From NCBI GenBank assembly GCA_025024175.1, contig QCXZ01000064.1:25044286-25108285 (forward strand): a stretch of DNA of 64,000 nucleotides. The letters are read 5' to 3'. Under the pieces are notes generated by a model. The model was not told the origin of the DNA, searched no databases, and was given only the letters and a program-made list of their open reading frames with translations. Of the stretch, positions 1 through 11,311 are shown piece by piece. The stretch's first letter is position 1. Each line of letters starts with the position of its first letter. This stretch comes from Rhyzopertha dominica (lineage: Eukaryota; Arthropoda; Insecta; Coleoptera; Bostrichidae). Both the position numbers and the translations under genes were made by a program.

Positions 1-366
1 TTTAATATTTGCCTCGGATTCCACAAAATTTAAGTTTTATCAGTTTCTTTTATTGCATTTTGAAAATAATGTACAAAGACTGTTTTTAAATGTGCACATT
101 CTGAAACTTGCTATATCGCTTAATATTATATGTCAAATCCATCTCTAAATCAGTATGTGTGGATTAAATGTATTAGTAACTGTCTAAGTTTGATTTTCGT
201 TAATTGACTTAAATACTAAACAGAACAATAATATTACTACCAAAACACATTTACTCGTAATTCTTGTTAAATTACTGCAGCAATCGTCAAGCTTTTATAT
301 CAAGCACCACTAGTGGTGTAATGAAAAACCTCCAATCTTTAATTAACCAACTTCTATTACTGCACA
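1..366. other. AT-rich intergenic stretch
   Basis: No open reading frame, inverted repeat or recognisable element was seen here. It is ordinary AT-rich sequence. Confidence 0.5.
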
Positions 367-590
367 ATAATAGGTACTTAAATGAGAGTGAATGCTTTCA
401 GCGTCCATAAATATAAGATAATATTTTGTGGGATAGATTTGTTTGAACTTGTGTCAGGCAAATTTTGAGGTTCTTCGTCTTTGACAAAGATTACAGGTGT
501 AATCGAAACGTCAGACTATTAACTTTTTGTCAGTGTTTTCAAGAGGCAGCGATCTATCCGACAAAATATTATCTTATAATAGGTACTTAA
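367..590 (+). mobile_element. Small retroelement insertion with 15-bp flanking repeats
   Basis: An identical 15-bp direct repeat (ataataggtacttaa) lies at 367-381 and 576-590 and encloses about 194 bp, which looks like a target-site duplication of retrotransposon length. Inside, 413-438 is repeated in inverted orientation at 552-577 with one mismatch over 26 bp. Between them, at 481-512, a 7-bp perfect hairpin (489-495 with 498-504) is followed directly by GAAACGTC. That layout recurs at 30734-30768 and resembles the terminal hammerhead-like motif of Penelope-like elements. Nothing is coded. A terminal-inverted-repeat DNA element is the alternative, but 15 bp is too long for its usual duplications. 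Confidence 0.45.
481..512 (+). ncRNA. Degenerate hammerhead-like motif (Penelope type)
   Basis: Order seen: TTGACAA, one spacer base, a 7-bp stem GATTACA/TGTAATC with a 2-nt loop, then GAAACGTC. A hammerhead core would need CTGANGA at the first position. TTGACAA differs by one C-to-T and one G-to-A change, so the copy would be inactive. I cannot form helix I. The call rests on the shared layout with 30734-30768. Confidence 0.25.
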
Positions 591-2301
591 TTTTGCTAAA
601 TAACTATTATTTTACAGTCACTAAAATTATAGCAAATGAAATAATTTGGTCCGAATTCTAGGTAATAACATAAAAAGTGGAGACAACGTATGCAAAATAG
701 TGATGCTCGCGACATTCTCGTTTGCAAGAGTCCCGTCTCGTTTCGTTTTCGATATGTTTCAAGAAATAGATTTTATGTTTTAAGGGAGCGCATTTCTTAA
801 ATTCGTACGAGATTCTTGTGTACAAATAAAATATCTATAAGTGTTCCTTTTGTGTCTGTAGTTATAAGCTAAAGTTATGATTAAAGGGATTATATTACAA
901 CCTTTTCCAGCAAAATATATGCTCCACCATCTAATTTATGCTAACATGCTTGTATAACCGCATTATTCATAGCAATAAACTATTACACACGCCACCGCGT
1001 ACAGGAACACGTAGTAGTGCCATAATCGATGTAACCTTATATTTTACATGCATATTATAATAGTATAGCTTACTAGATGGCGCTAGATATCTTGCGAGCA
1101 ATTCAAATCGTTCCGCAGGCTGGGCCGCGAGGAACTTTTCCAGCGGACCTGTCGATCAAAAAAACTCAGGTCAGATTGCTCTATCGAATCGAAATCTGGT
1201 TCTTCCAAATTAAAAATTCCATTCTGTATGCGCAGCACACGCCTACTGTGGTCGGACGTGGACTTATACGAGAAATATACGGTTATAAAATCTTTATCGA
1301 CAGCATATTTTAACATACATATGTGCTTGGCCCGAGGTGTTTCGAACTAGCGTGCAATTTGAGATTTTTTTATTATTAAATCTTGATTAGATACTATTGC
1401 CGCCACCGCCTAGTTCTCTGGGCACAGCTTGGCAGAATGAACATGTTTAGTGTGTATGCGTTGAATTGATAGATGGCTTTTTGTGCTTATTGTGCGCAAA
1501 CACTTATGCAATATCTTCATCAGATAATTGTTGCTTTGACATTTTAGGACCATCTTCCCTCAATTTTCCTCAAGTTCTAATACGTCCTATGTACATAATA
1601 TGTAAAAGAAACATATGTAGTTTTCGTCATATTACAAATATGTATAATTGTTTGGTATGTTTAACTTGTATTCTTTTGTTCTATGCACTCGCGTTTCGTT
1701 TTGTATTCGTGTGGTTGTGTCAAATAATTCAGTGCACCCATTTATTTCATAAGTAAGTGCTTATATGTAGCTTATATAGTACAGAAATCTATTGGATGAA
1801 AATAGTTCATGAGTATTTAATGATTACGTTATTCCCCTATCTTGCTTGCCAAGTAAAGGTAAATAAATAAACGAATAGTTTGAACATTTTTATTTTCTTT
1901 ATATAGCCGTCAAACCTGATGGGCAAAGGAGTAGGGTTAGATTTTCTACAGAAGCTATCCTAGTCCGTTCGAAGTTTATCAAAAGCGGGCTATTACTATG
2001 AGTATGTACTTTTTCTTTTGTAGATAAAATTTTTGCATTCATTATGATAACGTATTGCTGTTTACTGGCGTAAAATACTTTTTGCTTTTGATGAACCCCT
2101 ACCAAAAATTAAACTACATGTAAAAACCGTTAGCACAATACTTCAAAAACGCAAAATATATGTTTCGCCAACTAAGCTGCCATCTTCAGTAGAAGTTTAA
2201 TAGGCGACTTGCTAAATGGCTGGATTTAATAGAATATTCTCCTCGCCAAATTTTCAGCAGAAGTGGAGTCATATCAACAAAACATTATTATTTACAAGTA
2301 G
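591..2301. other. Intergenic stretch with a short GC-richer patch
   Basis: About 1080-1320 is richer in GC than its surroundings and is open on both strands for about 78 codons. Neither translation resembles a known protein, so I do not call a gene. At 2160-2200 the minus strand reads CTGAAGA followed within 20 bases by GGCGAAAC, a weak Penelope-terminus-like pattern without a convincing stem. The rest holds nothing I can name. Confidence 0.4.
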
Positions 2302-2400
2302 AAACGTAGATGACAATGCCATCTGTCAGCATTACACTGACATAATGACAAAGCTTTAATGGGTCCTACTTCCTATTTGCACTTTGTAAACAATGTGGAT
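2302..2400 (+). repeat. Fragment of the hammerhead-retroelement body
   Basis: The stretch from about 2310 to 2355 matches the body of the ribozyme-bearing family seen at 23.7 kb and 57.2 kb (segment around ATCTGTCAGCATTACACTGA). It then diverges, with an internal deletion. The ribozyme part and any target duplication are missing, so this is a truncated or eroded copy. Confidence 0.6.
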
Positions 2401-2620
2401 CTGAATGTCTATCTCTATTTCTTTGAATAAAGATGCTTTCAAAAGCGTCCAAACTATGTCTAAAATTCACAAATCTGGAAGATAGAAGCAGTTTGTATTT
2501 CCACCAATGAAGTAATGAAGCAATTAAAAATTTGGATGTTTTGGCCTTCTTTAGCGAAACAATTAATTGGTTCATTATAAACATCAAAAATACACAGACT
2601 TCGTGTTGTGTGCAACATGA

Positions 2621-2936
2621 TACGAATTAATGTAACTATGAAGGCTTTCATGGCCGGCAATATTGCCATTATCGTTGTTTCTTTCCGGGCAGAATGGCCG
2701 TGGTCCAAGAGAAGATAAACTTAACGTTTCACCCAAAATTGTGTTGGGCATCAGCAGAAGGAGAAGAAAATNTAGGCGGTTGTTCGCAGCTGGCCGATGA
2801 ACAACTGGAACTGGCTTTTCTTCTCCTTCTGATGATGCCCAACACAGTTTTATGTCAAACGTTGAGTTTATCTTCTCTTGGACCACGGCTATTATGCNCG
2901 GAAAGAAACAATAATAATGGTAATGCTACGAATTAA
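2621..2936. mobile_element. Foldback (palindromic) element with 10-bp flanking repeats
   Basis: The segment about 2673-2770 is repeated in inverted orientation at about 2815-2911 at roughly 90% identity by eye, with only about 45 bases between the arms. Both strands therefore translate into nearly the same apparent peptide, which is an effect of the palindrome and not evidence of coding. The direct repeat tacgaattaa at 2621-2630 and 2927-2936 could be a target duplication. The two Ns sit in the palindrome, where assembly is difficult. Family unknown. Confidence 0.5.
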
Positions 2937-3149
2937 CTTGGTCTTATAGATGGCGTAGAAAAATATAATAACCTTGGTTGGGATTCATCATTAAGCAGCC
3001 GAAAATTAAGTAATAAGGCAAAAACAGGGGGAAAAGCTTTTAAACAGATTAAAAGTAAAAGCAAAGAGTATATGAGGAGTCCTCCATAACATTAATCATC
3101 AATACATCTTACATTCTTTCTAAAATTATAATATAATAATAACAACACA

Positions 3150-3760
3150 CCTACTTACCTGCTTTCGAAAGGGTTGACAAATGAGTTCAATAGCTTACCT
3201 ACATTTCCAGCAATTCCTTTTGTTTAAAAATTCCTTAGAGTTTATTGACAAAATTATGAACATTAAATTTGAGCAGAATGAGTTCTCATTTGATGTCACA
3301 TCACTATTCCTTAATGTCATGTGATGTTAAAACAGCCCGAGGATCTAATCGTGATTAGGAACACCGATAAAATCAAGATTCAAGAATATATCTAATTGAC
3401 CTCTCTATGCACGTCCTAGAACTGTTTCCATACTAATAATAAGTTCTTTCGACAACACTAACAGACTGCCATCGGAAAAGTCCCTCTCCTTTATGGAAAA
3501 TTTATTTATGGGTCGATTTGAAACATATGGTCGTATTACGTAGGTGAATATTTTCAACTTTTGATACGAAAAATAAATGAAAATTGATAACTTTTTGGGA
3601 GACTTCAATTTCCTTTCACGAGCGATAAATTCACAGTGGAAAAAGAAGAACAGTGACATCTCCATTTTTAGATGTATCGCTGTCAAGAAAGAGCAACTTC
3701 GAAATAAAGTTTGACTCTACTCTAGTGAAACAGTAGAAAATAAAGTACAAAAACAGATTT
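3150..3760 (+). pseudogene. Penelope-like element reverse transcriptase relic
   Basis: In pieces of different frames the plus strand reads like the reverse transcriptase of Penelope-like elements. At about 3229-3322 it gives EFIDKIMNIKFEQNEFSFDV followed by TSLF, matching the family pattern 'FVDKI...L.SFDV.SLFTNVP'. At about 3628-3700 it gives FTVEKEEQ, then in another frame PFLDVSLSRKSNFEIKF, matching the family's 'ikFTvE.e....lpFLDV.v.R' segment. Frameshifts and stops separate the pieces. The catalytic YxDD block is not clearly visible and no GIY-YIG endonuclease domain was found. It is a dead, truncated copy. It matters because Penelope-like elements carry hammerhead motifs, and this window contains several. 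Confidence 0.55.
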
Positions 3761-4019
3761 TAAACACCACCGTGTTACCAACTATCCTACAATACAAATT
3801 CATCAAAATTCCATTTGATTTAAGGCTTAGTTAAGGATTATAAAGTATTTTAAAGCCATTTCGTTGAGAAACGACTTTTACTGCCAATAATACTATAAAA
3901 AATACTTTAAGAAACACAGGATGAGATAGACGAAAAAACAACATTAGTGTTGTCCAACATATTAAAGACCTGGCCTGACTCCATAACTTTGGAAAACCTA
4001 AAACTAGTAAAACCAGTTT

Positions 4020-5425
4020 CTCACAACATGGAACTTATTGAGTTTGAGAAGGGCGCAGCTTTTGAGATCTAGATATCACTGGTTCTTCATGACCAGTCCT
4101 TTTGGCGTCGTACTCTCCTATGATGACGATAAGCACATGTATATCCCAGGAAGAACCGCCCAAGTCATCAGGAGTACTTTGTGGCGCAACCAACAAGTGT
4201 TCGCTGAACAGGACAAATCGTTGGGAAGAACAGACTTAGTTCAACACAGGATCAACACCGGAGATGCACAACTTATTCGACAGGCACTCAGAAGGCTAGC
4301 TTCAGCAAGACAAAAACAAGTGTAGAAAATGGTAAAGGACATGAAGAAACAAGGCATAATTGAAGAATCAAATAGTCCATGGCCCTTACCGTTAGTGCTA
4401 GTCACAAAAAAANATGGATCGCTTCGATTCTGTGTTGACTATTGCCAGCTAAATGACTACAAAGAAGGACAGCTATCAATTTCCAAAAATTGACCACTCT
4501 TTCTGGATCTACATGGCTTTCGACAATGGATTTGAATAGTAGATACTGGCAAGTGGGAATACATCCACAGGACAATGAGTAAACCGCGTTTACCACCAGT
4601 TGCGGTTTATATCAGTTCACTGTAATGCCATTCGGCCTGTGCAACACTCCGGCTACGTTTGAACGGTTAATGGAGCTGGTGTTACGTGGACTGACCTGAA
4701 AAACCTGCCTAGTCTACCTGGATGATGTCATGGTCATGGGACGCACTTTCTAAGATCACCAGCGAATATGAATCTGAATCCAAAAGAAGTGTGCACTTTT
4801 TCAGAAGAAAATGGAATTTTTTGAACCCACGAGCATACTGGTTCTAGACCAGCGAGGATAAGAGATTGGCCACGTCTTCACGATAAACACGAATTAAGGA
4901 GCTTCCTGATAATCTATACTTACTATAGGAGATTTGTGCAAGAATTCGCAAAAGTCCATAAGGTCCATAAGGAAGCTTTTAGGAAATTGAAGTCAGCGTT
5001 ATACAGTAGCCCGATCTTGGCATACTCCCGACGCCATGGAAAATTCATTTTGGATACGAATGCAACTAATGTCGACATCGGAGCTGTACTGTCGCAGATG
5101 CAGGAGACGAAGAAAAAGGGACAGAGTATTACAGCAAAGTTTTAAATAAACTTGGGAGAAACTACTGCGTCACGAGGAAACAACTGCTGGCCATAGTAAA
5201 GTCCATACACCATTTCCACAAGTACCCATATGGACGAGAATCCCTCATAAGGACTGACCATGCTGCATTATCCTGGCTTTGACGACTAAAGAATCCAGAG
5301 TGTCAAGTTCAGATGGATGGAGAGACTGCAGTAGTACGATTTCAAGATACAGCACCTCCCAGGAAAACGTAACAACCCTGACGCTTTATCTAGAAGACCG
5401 TGGGAAGAATGCAAACAAGGCAGGG
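4020..5425 (+). pseudogene. Ty3/gypsy retrotransposon pol relic (RT and RNase H)
   Basis: The reading switches frame and hits stops many times, but the order of conserved blocks is clear. About 4196-4330 gives LGRTDLVQHRINTGDA, the segment just before the reverse transcriptase. About 4320-4460 gives KDMKKQGIIEESNSPW and FCVDY (fingers). About 4620-4690 gives the [11 protein letters not shown] block. At 4714-4728 YLDDV, the catalytic palm motif, is intact. About 5050-5105 gives the start of RNase H (DTNATN...GAVLSQ). About 5124-5280 gives YYSKVLNKLGRNYC, TRKQLLAIVKSIHHF and RTDHAALSWL. Gag and protease are not seen upstream, so the copy is 5'-truncated. It is not capable of making Pol. Confidence 0.85.
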
Positions 5426-5427
5426 GA

Positions 5428-5736
5428 GTGAACGAGCGCGAGGGCACGGTTGATGTAAGGGCAGTCACCATCGAGGAAGGCGAGGAGCAGGCAGCCGAGA
5501 ACGTCAGGAAGGTTCAGCAAAAGGACAGCGATATTGGTCCTCTAAGAAGACAACGGACCACGACCTGGATGGGAGGCGTTGTGGTCCCAGTGCTAGTGGA
5601 GAACGGCCTGTTGAAGAGAGCGTGGGATAGCGCCGATGGGAAGCAAGTCGTAATGCAGTTAGTAATACCCAAGGAGTACGTACTATGGGTGTTAGAAGAG
5701 GACGATTCTATTGGGTATATCATCGAAAGGATGTAG
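5428..5736 (+). pseudogene. Ty3/gypsy pol remnant: linker and start of integrase zinc-binding region
   Basis: A 102-codon open stretch continues the same pol. It has the acidic linker after RNase H, the QQKDSDIGPL block and the GLLKRAW...DGK...QLVIPKEYV block that precedes the integrase HHCC zinc finger. The zinc finger and catalytic DDE core are missing. The sequence jumps at about 5748-5790 to a motif like the pol C-terminus (KVVHLNSL). A large internal deletion has therefore removed the integrase core. The ATG at 5428 is not a real start, because the frame belongs to the polyprotein. Confidence 0.75.
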
Positions 5737-5970
5737 AAAAATGAATGAAGGTGGTACATTTAAATAGTTTAAGCGAGTACAACGGAGATCCCGAGGAATG
5801 GAACAGGCGTGTGATGTGGTGTGGTAGGACACTGCAGTTAGTGGTCCTAGCTACAAACAGATGATAGGAAAATGTCAATACCGAGGTCGATACTCTCCAG
5901 AGGATTCGATTTCGCAAAGTTTAGAGAACGCTTGGAAGGTGTCGCTNCTGGAATGATAGAGGAAGGGGGG

Positions 5971-6176
5971 TGTAAATCGCCCGACGGAGAGAAGCGCGAA
6001 TAGCGATTATCGAGCTAGCGAAAGGCCTAGTGAAACAGATCTTTTTAGTGCTAAGTGTGAAGTCCACTATACTGATTTTAATAGTGTTAAAACAGTAGTG
6101 TGTAGACTAAGTGTATTTGATGCTAGTGTTTTAAATAAAATTAGTTAATTCAGAAATCCCTTATTCAATCAAATTT
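5971..6176 (+). repeat. 3' LTR of the Ty3/gypsy copy
   Basis: The purine run agaggaagggggg (5958-5970) looks like the polypurine tract that primes plus-strand synthesis, and the next bases begin TGT, the expected LTR start. A polyadenylation-like aataaa at about 6134 fits an LTR R region. The right edge is uncertain because no 5' LTR remains to compare. I saw no second copy in the window. Confidence 0.55.
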
Positions 6177-7202
6177 CTCTGTGATGGTCCAAATTTCACC
6201 AATCACCACATGGTTGATTTTGGAATTCCAAATAAATAGGATGTCTCTGCTAGAGCGTTTTCTTGCGATTCACTTGATCAACAATGTAATTTTTCCCATG
6301 GTCGTCACATCTTCTAAAATATGCGCTGATCACCCGACGATTCGATTAGAAGTGATTAGGTTTTCGAAACTATCCCTTCTTGCGCACATATATTTGAAAC
6401 AACAATTTATAAAACTAGCACCTGGGGTGTGTGNTATAACTTTATAGCACAAATAACCCCCTGACCATAACTATTGTGCACTTCACAAATAGCTCCTTTN
6501 TTATCTTTTTCTACAACTATAACCACAGTATACATTTAAATATTCGTACAAGCTAAAACACCATGCACGGCTCTATTCTTAAAAACTCACTACTTTATAA
6601 AACTTCATCGAACGAAAATTCGTTTCGCTAGATGAAATATGTTACGAAGTCTATGCAGCCCATTGAGCAAATATACATCAAAAATATTTTCTATCTTTTA
6701 GATAAGCACGNTGCTTATTTGCGGAAAACCTGCTTTATTATGGTGCCTACGACATCTGCACAACAAATAGTATCATTCACGTGTGGGAATTGTTCAGAAA
6801 ACGGTATTTAGCGAAATTACATGCCTTCCCTCTGTCATTTATAACAGCATTTAACCGAGTTTATTATATCATACGTGTCAATTAAAAATATGGCAACCTG
6901 ATCAGAAAGAACTTTAATTATTCATCGTGTAATTGCAGGCTATCGACGTATTAACTTGCGATTTATGCTACGCCGGATGGTTGAACATAGAAAGGAAATT
7001 TATAGCGTAACAACAAATTAACGGCCGCAGCTTATTGCCTCTTCCTGTGTCCGGTTCATAATTCAATAGCTTTGCACTAATTGCTCTTTGAAAGTGTCTA
7101 ACTATAAATTAATAGATGGAAATTAATTTTACGCCAAGCTACAATTAAATCGCACCTGTAGGATTATGCGTAAAACTAATCTTTCTAGCTATCGCTTTTT
7201 AG

Positions 7203-7206
<4 letters not shown>
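6177..7206. other. Intergenic; possible conserved non-coding block 6880-7170
   Basis: No element or gene is recognised. About 6880-7170 is dense in homeodomain-like TAAT/ATTA cores mixed with GC-richer words, the look of arthropod conserved non-coding elements. That is only an impression from composition. Several Ns are present. Confidence 0.3.

Positions 7207-7250
<44 letters not shown>
7207..7250. repeat. (TA)n microsatellite
   Basis: About 22 uninterrupted TA units, preceded by a short TG run. Confidence 0.95.
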
Positions 7251-7252
<2 letters not shown>

Positions 7253-8862
7253 GATTTTAAATAGGTTTGTGAATAAGTATATTGTCATTTTGTAATACTC
7301 AGCGGAGTTCTTGTTACTCTCTTATGCGATATAATCTTGTTACTTTTTTCATAAACCAAATAATCCCGTTCTAATCGTAATATGCCGCGTAATATGATAT
7401 TGGTAACCCAAAAATTAATATTCAATACACTAATTTTGTGAAATTAGTTTTAATCGTCACGTTAGAGTATTAAAGTGAAATTTTTTCCTAATTCCTCCAG
7501 TTACTAAAGTTCGTCATTATTTATTAATCATAACATGCTGAATATTCAAATGTACAATTTCACCTCCTTTGGCCCAATAAGGTTACTAATATGTCAATAT
7601 GTTTTTGTCCACAACTTGCCTTTCCATTATTATATATTGATCATCAAGGTTTATTAAATACACAGGGATACAAGGTTAGGTACTTAATACTTTTATTATC
7701 CATGTTTAAGCTCTCAACATCTAGTTGTCACGAAAGAAAGGATGATACCCACTCAGTTTAGTAGCAATTATGTGCATTTGAATTTTTGTTAAAAAATTGA
7801 CATCCATTTTTTGAGAAATATTCAGCTGTCTTTTCAGCTTTAGTTGTATTCCCTTAAAGATGATTGCTTTCGAGCCTGTCCGAGGACATTCAGCATTGGG
7901 ACCATAAGTACTGTCGAATGTAGGTACTACAAATTTTTTTCGAATAATTTGAAGTTGAAGAGGTAATTGATCAGACATAATAGTTTCACAATGGGTTTGA
8001 AGAAAAATTTTTAAATCAGTTCTTGTATAAAATATAATCCGAGCACCAAACGTTAAGACTATAATGCATTAAAGGTTCCTTGTCGTGTAAATACAATCTA
8101 CTGATTTAGGCCTGGAACTGCAAAGGACTTTTTTGTTCATGGAAGAGGTAAATGTTGCACTCTTATGTCATTGATCATTAGACTGTTAACTGTCTGAAAA
8201 TTGATTTATTCTTAGCTGAATTATAAAATATGCTTTCTTTCTATATCAGATTTTATGTTTTAATGGGAATGAGGAAGGTTACAGCAGTAGAATGCGCTTA
8301 ATTACAATTAATTAATAATAATCTGCATGTCGCAAATTGATAAACATATAAAATTGATCAACACGTGATATCTTTCCAGCAATCACTTTCTCTATCGACA
8401 TTTGGTTTACTTTATACAGTTTACTATATTGTGTAAAAATTAGTACAACGTTACCATTTAGTTTTTTGCACAGTACCTTTGCAAATGCTTTTGTTTAAGA
8501 AATAATGACTTACAATTGTCTCGAAGGTACAAACTCTAAGGCAATGAATAAGCAAAATTTTGTATTGAGAACGAAGATTTAAGCAAATAACGCCGCTTAT
8601 GAAGTCAACGTTCTACGAGGATTTACCATAACCTTACACTGTAGCCTATTATTATCTTAGCAATAATTGAAGCTTGAATAAACTTATTTTCTTATTTGAA
8701 TATATAAAGCTGTTCAATTTTTTGGTGATATCCATACATAACCAAAAAATCCAGTGTCACACGCTTAAAGGGTCACCAAATGTGAAAATAGCTAGTTTTG
8801 GTCATCCTTAACCAGTTTATTTACGTGTATCCTATGAAGATAAGTTTTTCGGTACATCCGGG
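7251..8862. other. Intergenic stretch with one unassigned small ORF
   Basis: The minus strand is open from 7978 to 7721 (85 codons). The translation has ordinary composition, but I recognise no domain and see no neighbouring exon, so I do not call it a gene. The rest is AT-rich with nothing identified. Confidence 0.35.
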
Positions 8863-9064
8863 TAGATCCATAGATTAAAATGTATGTCTATGCTATGCTG
8901 TCTACACCTCAACCAACTGCAGATAGTACTATTTCGCTGTCATTACAGGTCACTTCCTTTAGGAAGTAGATCCCATTAAGGCATCTAGGTGGCTTTGTCA
9001 TCATGTCAGTTGTAATGCTGACAGATGGCATTGCCATTCTAATTTCTTACTTAGATCCATAGAT
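8863..9064 (-). mobile_element. Hammerhead-retroelement copy with 13-bp target duplication
   Basis: The direct repeat tagatccatagat at 8863-8875 and 9052-9064 encloses 8876-9051. On the minus strand the insert begins AGTAAGAAATT, carries the family body, then the 3' part of the hammerhead, and ends with a tail like GCATAGACATACATTTT. Compared with the copy at 23.7 kb it has lost about 56 bases between two CTGTA repeats. This deletion removes helix I, the CTGATGA box and part of stem II, so the ribozyme is dead (remaining part 8925-8947). The perfect target duplication shows it moved as a retroelement. Confidence 0.75.
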
Positions 9065-11311
9065 GATGAATACAAGTCGTAAGATAAATACATCCAATCA
9101 TTTTCCTTGAATCTTAATTTCGGTAATGGAGTTCGTTTTTTTCTCTGGATGGCTCGTGAAATATCGTGTAAAATTGCGTTTCTGCAACTCGCACGCTTTT
9201 GCGGTAGGAACAGGAACCGGAGGAGTCATGGTTTCCGGTACAACAAACCCCCGAGAATTAAGTAAACCGTGACACGACATTCTGCCATCACATTTGGATG
9301 CCATGCCACGCTGCCGTGCCTCTAGGGGTAATCCCCGCATTTCTGGACAGGGCGCGTTGGATACTAGCCAATAATATTAAATTGATGAATGCGAAATTAA
9401 TTGAACCCGTTGCAGTACTTGCATTAAGATGATTGAATTTCGCTTCGCAGTAAATAGGAAGAGTCTATGAGCGCCAATTTCAGAAATAAATAGGCGTGCA
9501 AAAAACTATTTTGAAAAGCCGTTCAGGTTGTTAAGCGTGGGCATCGGCCGTAGAAGCTTACAGTTGATGTTGAGGAAAAAAAAAGAAAATTGTGTTAAGT
9601 TAATAAATTCACCACGATGGGCGTATCTCGAGGAAAATCATTACAATTTTTCACCATATCAGTGTCTCAGAATTCGGCAAAAACTTCGGTTCTAGTGTTA
9701 GTGCGTGTTGTTTAGCTAATCCTTTAGGACTTTGTAACATAGCTGCTTTTATTATTTAACTATTTTCAAGTGTGAGTGCAGAACGAGTTCTTCCTTTTGG
9801 TTTTTCTTTGGCATATGAAGCAGTCGTCATTACAGCGGAACTGATANTTATTAAATAAGCTTCAACAGCAAAAGAATGCTGAATATTTGACCATCGCTCC
9901 ATATTAGTACCTAAGCTGGCATTTCTCGCAAAAGCTTTGACAACTACATTGTATTTCCATTTATCGCGCGAACATGGCGACTTGATATCTGATTATATTG
10001 TAAATAAATTAACTTTAAAAATATACACTAAATTCTGCCAGATCCTGTACAATGAATTTTTTAGCGTATTGGTATCTGAGCCTCATATTAGTTAGTGCTT
10101 TAGGGAGGCGATTAAAAAATGCTGTAAGAACGAAAATAAGCTCATCATGTGGAACTTCAACAATCTACTATTTTCAAATTCCACTACAACACTGTTGCTG
10201 GATTGTGTACAATGGGACCAATTATCCATATTTAAAGTTTTGGAGACCGATGAAGTTACTTTTACTAATTTCGGTGGCATTAATGGGTATAACTGGATGC
10301 ATGAAATAGATAACTAATATACGTAGTGTGTAAATGCTCACGCGTATTTTATGTATGATGAACATATAGATGTAGATAGATATTTACGTTTACTATAATA
10401 GATTGCCTTCCACTGTTGGAAGACATACCCCTACAAACTAGAACTGGAACGTGGTTTCGACTAAAAATTTCAAGTATAAATTTGTGTTAGTGTCCCAAGA
10501 ATTTGTACGTTGTGCAACTCTCCTTATTTGGGCTTGTAAACAATTATACCCGGACGCTTAAATTTTTAACTAAGAGTATTTAAATTTATTTATTATTTTT
10601 GGGGAATGTGATTAAGTTATGTCAAGAACACATGTGTTACTCGATATCCTCAAAAACTGGTATCACAACCAAGAAGCTTTAAACAAATAATAGTAAACTT
10701 TAAGAATTTTAATGGATCTAACAAGGTAATAGTACAGGAAAATATAACTATTGCTAACAATGAAAATGTTGAAATCTCACAATGCCTGGATCAGGATTAT
10801 GCAAGTCATACATACACATACACAGATACCATATGAAAACATAAATTTCATACATTTTCTAAAAAGAAATAAAAATGTGCAAATTTATTTTAAGTTGATC
10901 ATAAGAAAGCGAACTTTTCCTATTAGTGCCATTTATTAGACAGATGGATCCAAGTTTTCAATAAAAACAGTAGTTTTAATCGGCACAATTTTTATTACTG
11001 GGCAGATTCAAATTTGCCTGTACTGAAAGAGAAAATTTTAAAAAATCTTGCCAACCTTTTAAGTGACAAGTTAGTCAACGATTAATAATTAATCTAGTAA
11101 TAACTATGCTTATTAGCATCAATATAAAGGATATCTTAACATCCTGTGCACTATTTAAAAATCTTTCTTGGAAAATTTACCGTTAGCTAATACATGGAAA
11201 TCTCCACATATGTAGGTCCCGAATAATAAACAATGTCGCACAAAACAAAATGACAAGTAATGCCATATTCTATGGCCTCTACGATTTGGTACTTAGTGTT
11301 ATCTGTCTGTG
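9065..11311. other. Intergenic stretch
   Basis: About 9098-9420 is GC-richer, with an 80-codon open frame on the minus strand (9340-9098) that I cannot assign. An 85-codon plus-strand frame at 10052-10309 is open on both strands and has no recognisable domain. Nothing else is identified. Confidence 0.35.

Noticed and set aside
2584..2936. Two opposite-strand frames with nearly the same protein (VQEKIN...)
   Set aside because: Artefact of the foldback palindrome. Ns and lack of any domain argue against a gene.
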